The notes beneath the pieces were generated by a model. It was not told the origin of the DNA. It was given only the letters and a program-made list of their open reading frames with translations, and ran no database searches. This document shows positions 1 to 6,195 of a DNA stretch of 6,500 nt, in pieces. The stretch comes from Candidatus Zhuqueibacterota bacterium (lineage in GTDB: Bacteria; KSB1; UBA2214): contig JAKJDB010000160.1 in the NCBI GenBank assembly GCA_022706175.1, positions 1-6,500 of the forward strand. Reading direction: 5' to 3'. The translations under genes and the position numbers were made by a program. How positions within the stretch are numbered: the first letter of the stretch is position 1; the number at the start of each line of letters is the position of its first letter.

Positions 1-262
1 CGGCGCGCGCCGTCATGACATCCTCGGTCAGTTTCTCGTCGAAGCGGTGATCCTCAGCTTTGTCGGCGGAGCGATCGGCGTTCTCTTTGGATTTCTCTTG
101 ACCAAGGTTATCGCGCTGTACGCCGGCTGGCGCACCATCGTATCGATCGGCGCCGTTCTGCTGGCCTTCAGCGTCTCCGCCGCTGTGGGCATCGTCTTCG
201 GCATCTACCCGGCGCGCAAGGCGGCCGAGCTCGATCCGATCGTCGCACTGCGGTATGAATAA
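1..262 (+). CDS. MacB/FtsX-type ABC transporter permease, C-terminal fragment (5' end outside window)
   Basis: This is the last 86 codons of an inner-membrane ABC permease; the frame is open from base 2 to a TAA at 260-262, and the start lies upstream of the window. The visible part begins with a charged stretch (GARRHDILGQFLVEA) of the kind that precedes the third transmembrane helix in MacB/FtsX permeases. Two hydrophobic helices follow, around VILSFVGGAIGVLFGFLL and VSIGAVLLAFSVSAAVGIVF, and the family signature end GIYPARKAAELDPIVALRYE. Known MacB-type permeases drive export of peptides, lipoproteins or drugs using a periplasmic adaptor and an outer membrane channel. The TolC-family gene 32 bases downstream fits such a tripartite system. 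Substrate cannot be told. Whether an ATPase domain is fused N-terminally (true MacB) or encoded separately cannot be seen. The family call is firm; the exact subtype is not. Confidence 0.88.
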   Translation, partial: GARRHDILGQFLVEAVILSFVGGAIGVLFGFLLTKVIALYAGWRTIVSIGAVLLAFSVSAAVGIVFGIYPARKAAELDPIVALRYE

Positions 263-294
263 GCAGGCCCTGCCATGTTTCTAAAGGAACTCGC

Positions 295-1806
295 ATGAAG
301 CGGTCCACCCTCATTATGCTGTTCACCCTGGTTCTGGGTGCAACGTCCGGCGCACGCGAGCGCACCATCCTGACGTTGGATCAGGCGATCGCCATCGCTC
401 TGGAAAAAAGCTATCAGATGAAAGCCCTGCGGCTGTCGCTGATCCAGTCAGAGAAAAATCTGGTCGCCGCCCGAAACCGGTTCCGAACCAACGCCTCCCT
501 GGCGCTCAACACACCCAATTGGCGGGAATCGGTCTCTGAGATTCAGGTGGCGGGACAGCTGCCGGTGTACAACACCATCGGCGATATCCGCTACCAGGGT
601 ACGCTGGATATCTCTCAGCCCCTGCCCACCAACGGCAGCCTGCGGTTGCAGTCTCAGGCTTATCATCGCGATGTTTCCACCTACGAGCTGGACCTGGATC
701 AGACCAAAAAACGCAGCGAACTGATCTCTTCGGTCAGCCTGCGCTTCACCCAGCCCCTGTTCTCCCTTAACACGCTGAAATTGAATCTGACCACCGCCAA
801 CCTTCAGTTTGAACGGACTCGAAACGTCTTTCGCCGCAGCGAGCTGAGCATCATCTATTCGGTGACCAGCGCTTTTTTCGATCTCTATGAATCCACCCGT
901 TCGCTGCAGATCGCACAGGATAACCTCCGGCAACAGCAGGAGCTCTACGAATTGGCGGCCAAAAAGTATGCCAGCGGTCTGATTCCGGAGGTCGAGGCGC
1001 TGCAGATGGAGGTGGACCTGGCCCAGAGCCGCAGCGATCTGCTCAGCGCCGAGGTGGCGCTGTGGCGCAATGAAGATGAGTTCAAGCAGCTGGTGGGCAT
1101 TCAGCTGCAGGATTCCGTCGGCGTACAGACCGATTTTCTGTATCAGCCGTTTACCGTGGAAGAGGAGACGGCGGTGCAACGCGCGCTCAAATATCGTTCA
1201 GAGCTGCGCGAGAACGAGATCTCTGTCGAACTGGCGCGGCTCAACGTCAAGGAGGTGGACGCCCGCAAGGCGATCCGTGGCGACATCGATGCGTTTTATG
1301 ATCTCACCGGCGTCAGTGATTCCAATCTTCCCTATGGCAGCACCTGGGCGGATCTGTGGAACTCGAGTCAAAGCGACATGAAGCGCAGACCGCACAATCG
1401 CGGTGTTGTTTTTTCTCTTTCCGTGCCCTTGTGGGACTGGGGAGTCAATGCGGCGGAGGTGCAGTCCGCCCAGGCCGCTTTGGAGAACGGCCGGCTCATG
1501 TTGCAGGAAGAGAAAGTGACCATTCAGCGTCAGGTGCGCGAGGTGGTCTCCCGCGTGCGCGAGTCTGAAAGCCGGATGCGGGTGCTGCAAAAAAATCAGC
1601 AGGTAGCGCAGCGGGCCTTTGACATCTCGCTGGCCCGTTTCAATAACGGCGACATCACCAGCCAGGAACTGGCGCTGGACCGGAATCGACTGACCCAGGC
1701 CAAGACCTCGTATCTCAAAGCCTATATCGATTATAAACTCGCCACCGCGGATTTGAAACGCAAAACCATGTGGGACTATGAGAAGGATCGTCCCCTGGTG
1801 GAGTAA
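295..1806 (+). CDS. TolC-family outer membrane efflux protein
   Basis: A complete 503-residue protein, close to the usual 420-500 of TolC/OEP proteins. The ATG has a good ribosome site (AAAGGA at 283-288). The N-terminus is a Sec signal peptide: KR at residues 2-3, a hydrophobic core to about residue 17, and a small-residue region near residues 18-20 suggesting cleavage there. There is no lipobox cysteine, so a lipoprotein is unlikely. Two outer membrane efflux repeats are visible. The first begins with LTLDQAIAIALEKSYQMKAL (about 27-46) and the second near RSELRENEISVELARLNV (about 301-318). Each contains long amphipathic helices of the periplasmic tunnel. Alternating beta-type segments lie about 60-135, and the motif SLSVPLWDWGVNAAEVQSA (about 374-392) is typical of the second repeat. 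It should form the trimeric outer membrane channel for the upstream ABC permease. A hairpin follows, suggesting this is the last gene of the export operon. Substrate unknown. Confidence 0.93.
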   Translation: MKRSTLIMLFTLVLGATSGARERTILTLDQAIAIALEKSYQMKALRLSLIQSEKNLVAARNRFRTNASLALNTPNWRESVSEIQVAGQLPVYNTIGDIRYQGTLDISQPLPTNGSLRLQSQAYHRDVSTYELDLDQTKKRSELISSVSLRFTQPLFSLNTLKLNLTTANLQFERTRNVFRRSELSIIYSVTSAFFDLYESTRSLQIAQDNLRQQQELYELAAKKYASGLIPEVEALQMEVDLAQSRSDLLSAEVALWRNEDEFKQLVGIQLQDSVGVQTDFLYQPFTVEEETAVQRALKYRSELRENEISVELARLNVKEVDARKAIRGDIDAFYDLTGVSDSNLPYGSTWADLWNSSQSDMKRRPHNRGVVFSLSVPLWDWGVNAAEVQSAQAALENGRLMLQEEKVTIQRQVREVVSRVRESESRMRVLQKNQQVAQRAFDISLARFNNGDITSQELALDRNRLTQAKTSYLKAYIDYKLATADLKRKTMWDYEKDRPLVE

Positions 1807-1826
1807 GCCTCCCTGAGAAAACTGCT

Positions 1827-1873
1827 GCAGGCAGGGGCGTTGTATCGCCCCGAGCCTGCGTATCGCTCGTTTT
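1827..1873 (+). terminator. Probable Rho-independent terminator after the TolC-family gene
   Basis: A strong hairpin lies 20 bases after the stop codon. The outer stem GCAGGC (1827-1832) pairs with GCCTGC (1854-1859), and the inner stem GGGGCG (1834-1839) pairs with CGCCCC (1846-1851). A small internal loop (A1833 against G1852-A1853) separates the stems, and the loop is TTGTAT. The T run (1870-1873) is only four bases long and starts about 10 bases after the stem, so termination may be partial or the hairpin may instead protect the mRNA 3' end. Position between two unrelated functions supports an operon boundary. Confidence 0.6.
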
Positions 1874-1905
1874 AAGATAAAAAAATGAAAAGCATCGGGT
1901 GATCC

Positions 1906-3363
1906 ATGCGTCCCAAAATCTTTATGCTGGACCAATTTCTCCTCGAGCGAATCATCCAGGAAGCCTATGAGGTGTTGAGCCGGGTCGGCGTGCTGGTGGA
2001 AAATCCCGAAGCGACCCAGCTTTTGCTTGATGGGGGCTGCGTGTTGCACCATCGGCGTGTGTGCATCCCCCAGGCGCTGGTGGAAAAGGCGCTGTACACG
2101 GTTCCTTCGGCTTTGATCCTTTATGATCGGGACGGCAAGCCGACCCTGGATCTGGGCGACGATCGGATCCATTTCAACCCCGGCTCTTCGGCCCTGCGTA
2201 TTCTGGATTGGCCGTCGCAGCAGGAGAGAAGACCGCAGACCGCGGATCTCGTTCGTCTGGCCCGGTTGACCGATCGTCTGCCGCATCTGGCGGCGCAGAG
2301 CACCGGACTGGTGGCCGGGGATGTTCCGCAGGAATTGGTGGATCGGTATCGTCTGTACCTGGCGTTGATCCACTCGTCCAAACCGGTCATCACCGGCACG
2401 TTCACCCTGCAGGGTTTCAAGGTGATGCATGATCTGCTCGCGGCGGTGCGTGGCGGGCAAAAGGAGTTGCGCCTCAAACCCCTGGCCATCTTTGACTGTT
2501 GTCCATCTCCGCCGTTGAAATGGAGCAGAGTGACCAGTCAGGCGCTGATCGATTGCAGCCGCGCCGGCATTCCGGTTGAGCTGGTGTCCATGCCGCTCAC
2601 CGCAGCGACGGCGCCGGCCACGTTGGCCGGCAGTCTGGTCCAACATACGGCGGAGACCCTGAGCGGGATCGTTCTCAGCCAACTGGCTGCGCCCGGTGCA
2701 TCGGTGATCTATGGCGGCTCGCCGGTGGCCATGGATCCGCGCACCGGCACCACTCCCATGGGCGCTATTGAAACCATGATGATCGAATGCGGCTATGTGC
2801 AGATCGGCAAGTATTTCAATCTCCCCACGCACGCCTACATGTCTCTCACCGATGCCAAGGTGCTGGACGCCCAGTCCGGCCTGGAGGCGGCGATGGGCGC
2901 CGTGCTCGCCGGCCTGGCCGGGGTCAATGTGGTCTCTGGTCCGGGCATGATGGATTTTGAAAATTGTTTATCGCTGGAAAAATTGATCATCGATCACGAG
3001 ATCTGTGGAATGATTCATCGGCTGGTGCGGGGCATCGAGCCGCGCGGCAGCCGGCTAGCCGCGGATTTGTACGGAGACTTGGAGGCCGGCGACCTGTTTT
3101 TCACCTCTGAGCACACGCTGAATTTTTTGCGCAGAGAGATCGCTGTGCCCGGACCGGTCATCGATCGTGATCCTTATGAAGTGCGCCGACGCAAGGCCGG
3201 TTATTCCATCGGCGAACGCAGCCATCAGCGGTTGCAGGAGCTGCTCTCCATCCCTGCGCCGCAGCCTTTGGCAGAACCGGCTGCCCGGGAACTGCATCGC
3301 ATCATGACCGCTGATGCCGAACGACATGGCCTGCGGTCTCTGCCGGACCGCGCGGAAGGGTGA
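1906..3363 (+). CDS. MttB-family (trimethylamine methyltransferase superfamily) corrinoid methyltransferase, non-pyrrolysine type
   Basis: A 485-residue cytoplasmic protein of the MttB superfamily, near the usual length of 470-500. Family features seen are the N-terminal helical stretch with YEVLSRVGVLVENPEA (about 23-38) and the core segment LDAQSGLEAAMGAVLAGLAG (320-339). The segment GPGMMDF (345-351) and the C-terminal SIGERSHQRLQELL near residue 435 also fit. Founding members move a methyl group from trimethylamine to a corrinoid protein and use pyrrolysine encoded by UAG. This frame has no internal TAG and ends in TGA, so it belongs to the non-pyrrolysine branch. Characterised proteins there act on glycine betaine, proline betaine, carnitine or similar quaternary amines. 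The true substrate cannot be read from sequence. The start is supported by GGTGAT at 1898-1903, which matches the 16S 3' end in register with a normal spacing. It stands alone between a hairpin and a promoter-like gap, and no corrinoid protein gene is in view. Confidence 0.88.
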   Translation: MRPKIFMLDQFLLERIIQEAYEVLSRVGVLVENPEATQLLLDGGCVLHHRRVCIPQALVEKALYTVPSALILYDRDGKPTLDLGDDRIHFNPGSSALRILDWPSQQERRPQTADLVRLARLTDRLPHLAAQSTGLVAGDVPQELVDRYRLYLALIHSSKPVITGTFTLQGFKVMHDLLAAVRGGQKELRLKPLAIFDCCPSPPLKWSRVTSQALIDCSRAGIPVELVSMPLTAATAPATLAGSLVQHTAETLSGIVLSQLAAPGASVIYGGSPVAMDPRTGTTPMGAIETMMIECGYVQIGKYFNLPTHAYMSLTDAKVLDAQSGLEAAMGAVLAGLAGVNVVSGPGMMDFENCLSLEKLIIDHEICGMIHRLVRGIEPRGSRLAADLYGDLEAGDLFFTSEHTLNFLRREIAVPGPVIDRDPYEVRRRKAGYSIGERSHQRLQELLSIPAPQPLAEPAARELHRIMTADAERHGLRSLPDRAEG

Positions 3364-3432
3364 ACGGTGTTCATTGATCAGCCGCCGTTTCGTCGCCGCG
3401 ACAGTGAGAAAGGGGGATGAATTTTTTCCTTG

Positions 3433-3445
3433 TAATGCTGCATTA
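3433..3445. promoter_or_regulatory. 13-base palindrome, candidate operator upstream of the Rnf operon
   Basis: TAATGC-T-GCATTA is a perfect inverted repeat with 6-base arms and a one-base centre at 3439. It lies 19 bases upstream of the TATAAT element, overlapping where a -35 box would sit. A weaker inverted repeat (AATTT at 3445-3449, AAATT at 3454-3458) adjoins it. The place fits a repressor or activator site. A palindrome of this size is expected about once or twice by chance in 6.5 kb, so the position is the main argument. No regulator is identified. Confidence 0.35.
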
Positions 3446-3470
3446 ATTTTGCCAAATTGAACACTATAAT
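3442..3470 (+). promoter_or_regulatory. Candidate promoter of the rseC-rnfBCD operon
   Basis: A perfect TATAAT lies at 3465-3470 within an AT-rich island (16 G+C of 60 bases over 3421-3480) in otherwise GC-rich DNA, just before a run of tightly linked genes. The -35 region is poor: TTAATT at 3443-3448 with a 16-base gap is the best visible match to TTGACA (three of six). An activator, or a promoter grammar other than the E. coli type, may be involved. A start near 3476-3478 would leave about 23 bases before the ATG at 3500 and about 100 bases before the GTG at 3578. Confidence 0.45.
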
Positions 3471-3499
3471 TTACCATCTTACTCAACGATGTATCGGCT

Positions 3500-3997
3500 A
3501 TGGATAGGTCTGTTCACGGTTCAGTTCTGGATAGTCCGGATTGTTCCCAAACGTCTGGTTCCCTGACTAAGGATCATGTGTGCGTTACCGAGGTCGATGG
3601 TGGTTTCGCGGTTCTGACTATCCCGGTGCATTCCGCCTGCGCCGGTTGTCACAGCAAATGCCTTCTGTCCGGCGACCAGCAGGTGCGGACTCTGCGCTTG
3701 CCTGTGCCCCAAGGGATGCGCTGTGCGGCCGGCGATTATGTCGACCTTCGAATTGATCCGCGGTTCGTCGCCAAAGCTTCCTTCCGCCTCTATTTGATTC
3801 CGGCTGTCATCTTGTTCCTTTTTGCCCTTTCGGGCAGAACGCTCGCTGCATTTTTGGGCCTGCAGGATCCTGATCTGGGTTCGTTGCTGGCCATTTTTTT
3901 TTCAATCCCGCTCTTGATCTGGTTCATCACGTATACGCGTAAAAAAATGGGTGGTGTGGAAAACATACGCATTATAACAAGGAGCCGAGAAGAATGA
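3500..3997 (+). CDS. rseC: RseC/MucC-family (SoxR-reducing system) membrane protein heading the Rnf operon
   Basis: A small inner-membrane protein of 165 residues from the ATG. The N-terminal soluble part shows the family beginning VTEVDGGFAVLTIP (29-42) and a cysteine motif SACAGCHSKC with Cys47, Cys50 and Cys54, which may bind metal or take part in redox chemistry. Two membrane helices follow, about residues 95-115 and 127-146, with a KK-containing basic stretch after the second. In E. coli, RseC is tied to sigma-E control and to keeping SoxR reduced together with the Rsx (Rnf) complex. In many anaerobes a member sits first in the rnf operon, as here, so a role in assembling or tuning Rnf is likely. 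Its stop overlaps the rnfB start (ATGA at 3994-3997), implying translational coupling. The true start may be GTG 3578, which has an AAGGA site and removes a 26-residue non-conserved extension; the ATG has no clear ribosome site. Runs of nine T (3894-3902) and seven A (3941-3947) lie in the 3' part. Confidence 0.85.
   Translation: MDRSVHGSVLDSPDCSQTSGSLTKDHVCVTEVDGGFAVLTIPVHSACAGCHSKCLLSGDQQVRTLRLPVPQGMRCAAGDYVDLRIDPRFVAKASFRLYLIPAVILFLFALSGRTLAAFLGLQDPDLGSLLAIFFSIPLLIWFITYTRKKMGGVENIRIITRSREE
3569..3580 (+). promoter_or_regulatory. Ribosome binding site plus alternative GTG start for the RseC-like protein
   Basis: AAGGA (3569-3573) lies four bases before an in-frame GTG (3578-3580, codon 27 of the longer form). 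The spacing is a little short, but the ATG at 3500 has no purine-rich site in the 20 bases before it. The conserved family region starts two codons after the GTG, so the shorter 139-residue product (MCVTEVDGGF...) is credible. Confidence 0.45.
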
Positions 3998-4842
3998 ATC
4001 CTGTGTTTATCTCAACCGCCGTGATGGGAGGATTGGGGTTGTTCTGTGCCGGCGTATTATATTTTGCCGCTCGAGTCTTTTATACGCAGGAGGACCCACG
4101 GGTCGACCTGGTAATGGCCTTGCTGGCGAACAGCAATTGCGGCGCCTGCGGCTATCCGGGTTGCCGGGCTTATGCCGATGCGCTGATCTCAGGTCAAGTG
4201 AAGAGCAAATGTCCGGTGACCAGTTCGGAAAACATGGCGCAGATCAGCCGGCTGCTCGGCGCTTCGCTGGTGGAGCTGGAATCCATGGTGGCGGTTATTC
4301 ATTGCCAAGGGGATTCCTCCGCCGCCAAGTTCGTCGGCACCTATTACGGCATCAATGATTGCCGCGCCGCGCAGTTGATCGGTGGAGTGGAAAAGATGTG
4401 CCCGTACGGCTGCATCGGCCTGGGCACCTGCATCACCGTATGCCCCAGCGCCGCCATTGTGAAAAAAGGCCGCATCGTCGAGGTGATCCGCAGCCGCTGC
4501 ATCGGCTGCGGCAAGTGTGTGGACGTCTGCCCGCGCAAGATCATCTCTCTGGTGCCCGCGAGCAAGGATGTGGTGATCGCCTGCCGTTCGCATGACCGGG
4601 CGCCGTTGGTGAAAGAGTACTGCCGGGTCGGCTGCATCGTATGCAAAAAGTGCATAAAGACCTGCCCATACGGCGCCATATCCGAAGATGACAATCTGGT
4701 CAAGATCGACTATAACGTGTGCACCAGTTGCGGCGAATGCGTCGCCGTTTGTCCGCAGAACACGATTCGAGCGCTGATCCCGGACCGCGATCGCAGCGCC
4801 TTCAAAATGAAAACAGCGCAAGCCGTGGAGGTGGAAAAATAA
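3994..4842 (+). CDS. rnfB: Rnf electron transport complex subunit RnfB, six-cluster type
   Basis: This 282-residue iron-sulfur subunit is thought to take electrons from reduced ferredoxin and pass them into the Rnf complex at the cytoplasmic face. An N-terminal membrane anchor (about 4-27) is followed by the Fes-type motif with Cys49, Cys52, Cys57 and Cys73 (CGACGYPGC). Ferredoxin-like segments follow: Cys104/123/136/140/146/150, then Cys169/172/175/179 (CIGCGKC), Cys197/210/214/217/220/224 (CIVCKKCIKTCP) and Cys243/246/249/253 (CTSCGEC). That is 24 cysteines beyond the membrane Cys18, exactly enough for six [4Fe-4S] clusters. Proteobacterial RnfB is shorter and carries fewer. The start is set by AAGGAG (3979-3984) nine bases upstream, and the gene overlaps the RseC-like gene by four bases. 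rnfC begins after a single intervening codon, in the same frame. The short tail after the last cluster is basic then acidic and looks unstructured. Identity is very secure. Confidence 0.97.
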   Translation: MNPVFISTAVMGGLGLFCAGVLYFAARVFYTQEDPRVDLVMALLANSNCGACGYPGCRAYADALISGQVKSKCPVTSSENMAQISRLLGASLVELESMVAVIHCQGDSSAAKFVGTYYGINDCRAAQLIGGVEKMCPYGCIGLGTCITVCPSAAIVKKGRIVEVIRSRCIGCGKCVDVCPRKIISLVPASKDVVIACRSHDRAPLVKEYCRVGCIVCKKCIKTCPYGAISEDDNLVKIDYNVCTSCGECVAVCPQNTIRALIPDRDRSAFKMKTAQAVEVEK

Positions 4843-4845
4843 CCT

Positions 4846-6192
4846 ATGATGCCTGCTCTGAAAAAAGTGACGTTTTCCAAAGGTGGAATTCATCCGCCGG
4901 AACAAAAGAACCTGGTCGACTCGAGCCGCTACAGCGTTCTGCCCAATCCACAAGAGTTGCTCATTCCGCTGAACCAGCACCTGGGCGCGCCCGCAAAGGC
5001 GATCGTGGAAGCACGGGCTGAGGTTCAGGCCCTGCAAAAGATCGCAGAGCCGGCCGGTTATGTCAGCGTCAGCGTGCACACGCCGCTGGCCGGCAAAATC
5101 AAATCCATCAGCCATCGGGATCTGCTGGGCAGTCTCGGCGATGCGGTACAGATCACCGTGACCCCCGACCAGCCGCCGTTTATGGATTTCAACGCCGAAT
5201 CGCCGGCGCCGGACTTGGCGCATCTGACCAGCGAGGATATTCTGGCGTGCATCAAGGAAGCAGGCCTGGTGGGCATGGGCGGCGCGGCTTTTCCCACTCA
5301 CGTCAAGCTCACGCCGCCGAAAGAGACCAGGGTGGAAACCGTGATCCTCAACGGGGCCGAGTGCGAGCCGTACTTGACGGCGGACGATTGCCTGATGCAA
5401 AACTTTCCGCATAAAGTGGTCTACGGCCTTTTGTTGATGCTTAAAGTGGTGTCTGCCAAAGAGGGCATCATCGCCCTGGAGGACAACAAATCCGTGGCGG
5501 CGAAAAAGCTCGCGGAGGTCGTGGCGGATTTTCCCAACCTCTCCGTGGTGGTGGCCAAAACCAAATATCCGCAGGGCGCGGAGAAACAGCTGGTGAACGC
5601 CGTGCTGAACCGCATCATTCCCCTGGGAAAACTTCCGGCCCATGTGGGCGTACTGGTGCAGAACGTGGCCACAGCGGCCGCGCTCTATGAAGCGGTACAG
5701 TTCAAGCTGCCGCTGGTACGCCGCATCGTGACTGTCTCCGGCGGTGCGGTGGCAAACCCGCAGAACGTTTTAGCGCCGGTCGGTGTCTCCGGCAGAGAGC
5801 TGCTCGAGTTCTGCGGCGGCGCCAAGGAGGAGATCGCCGCCATTGTCTACGGCGGCCCCATGATGGGCAAGAGCACCCACCGCATCGAAACGCCGGTGAC
5901 CAAGGGCACCAGCGGCATCCTCTATCTGACCGCCAAAGAGGTGCACACCTATGAGGAACGGGAATGCCTGCGCTGCGGCAACTGCCACCGGGTGTGCCCC
6001 ATGGGCCTGGTGCCGAACGAGGTGATGAATTATATGAAATACGGACTGTACGATAAAGTGGAAGATGCGCTCGCCTGCATCGAGTGCGGCACCTGCGTGT
6101 ATGCCTGCCCGGCGCACAAACGCTTGACCCAGTGGTGCCGCCTGGCCAAATACGAGTGGCGCCGCCGTGAAGTCAAGCAGGGAAAGGAGTAG
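4846..6192 (+). CDS. rnfC: Rnf electron transport complex subunit RnfC (NADH-binding, flavin and iron-sulfur protein)
   Basis: A peripheral subunit of 448 residues that exchanges electrons with NAD(H). Domains in order: an RnfC N-terminal barrel/sandwich region with FSKGGIHPPE (10-19) to about residue 95; and a complex I 51-kDa-like flavin/NADH domain with GLVGMGGAAFPTHVK (about 140-154) and NGAECEP (169-175). Next come an SLBB-type segment about 288-330 (VTVSGGAVANPQNVLAPVG) and a dicluster ferredoxin region with Cys374/377/380/384 and Cys411/414/417/421. It lacks the long repetitive C-terminal tail of E. coli RsxC and matches the compact form of anaerobes. Two ATGs stand in tandem (4846 and 4849). 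The site GGAGGTGG (4827-4834), inside the end of rnfB, is 11 bases from the first, slightly long, so the first is preferred. Only one codon separates it from the rnfB stop, and rnfD starts three bases after its TAG, so the genes are surely cotranscribed. Confidence 0.97.
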   Translation: MMPALKKVTFSKGGIHPPEQKNLVDSSRYSVLPNPQELLIPLNQHLGAPAKAIVEARAEVQALQKIAEPAGYVSVSVHTPLAGKIKSISHRDLLGSLGDAVQITVTPDQPPFMDFNAESPAPDLAHLTSEDILACIKEAGLVGMGGAAFPTHVKLTPPKETRVETVILNGAECEPYLTADDCLMQNFPHKVVYGLLLMLKVVSAKEGIIALEDNKSVAAKKLAEVVADFPNLSVVVAKTKYPQGAEKQLVNAVLNRIIPLGKLPAHVGVLVQNVATAAALYEAVQFKLPLVRRIVTVSGGAVANPQNVLAPVGVSGRELLEFCGGAKEEIAAIVYGGPMMGKSTHRIETPVTKGTSGILYLTAKEVHTYEERECLRCGNCHRVCPMGLVPNEVMNYMKYGLYDKVEDALACIECGTCVYACPAHKRLTQWCRLAKYEWRRREVKQGKE

Positions 6193-6195
6193 GCC

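Noticed and set aside
1885..1902. Mini-ORF MKSIG ending in TGA just before the MttB-family start, as a possible leader peptide
   Set aside because: Five codons with no ribosome site and no attenuator-like hairpins after it; chance is the simplest explanation.
1198..2832. Long open frame of 544 codons on the minus strand across the TolC-family and MttB-family genes
   Set aside because: It runs antisense to two well-recognised genes and through the terminator gap. The translation is rich in R, H, Q and G with no recognisable domain, as expected for a shadow of GC-biased codons.
1906..3363. Pyrrolysine (in-frame TAG) in the MttB-family gene
   Set aside because: The frame is open without TAG throughout and ends in TGA.
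3364..3430. Terminator after the MttB-family gene, using GTCG-CCG-CGAC and the later T6 run
   Set aside because: The stem has only four base pairs and lies about 20 bases from the T run (3422-3427), so it does not form a credible intrinsic terminator.
3449..3470. TTGCCA (3449-3454) as the -35 box for TATAAT
   Set aside because: The gap is 10 bases, far from the 16-18 needed for a standard promoter.
4189..5643. Open frame of 484 codons on the minus strand across rnfB and rnfC
   Set aside because: It is antisense to two certain Rnf genes, with a low-complexity H/R/G/A-rich translation and no family signature.
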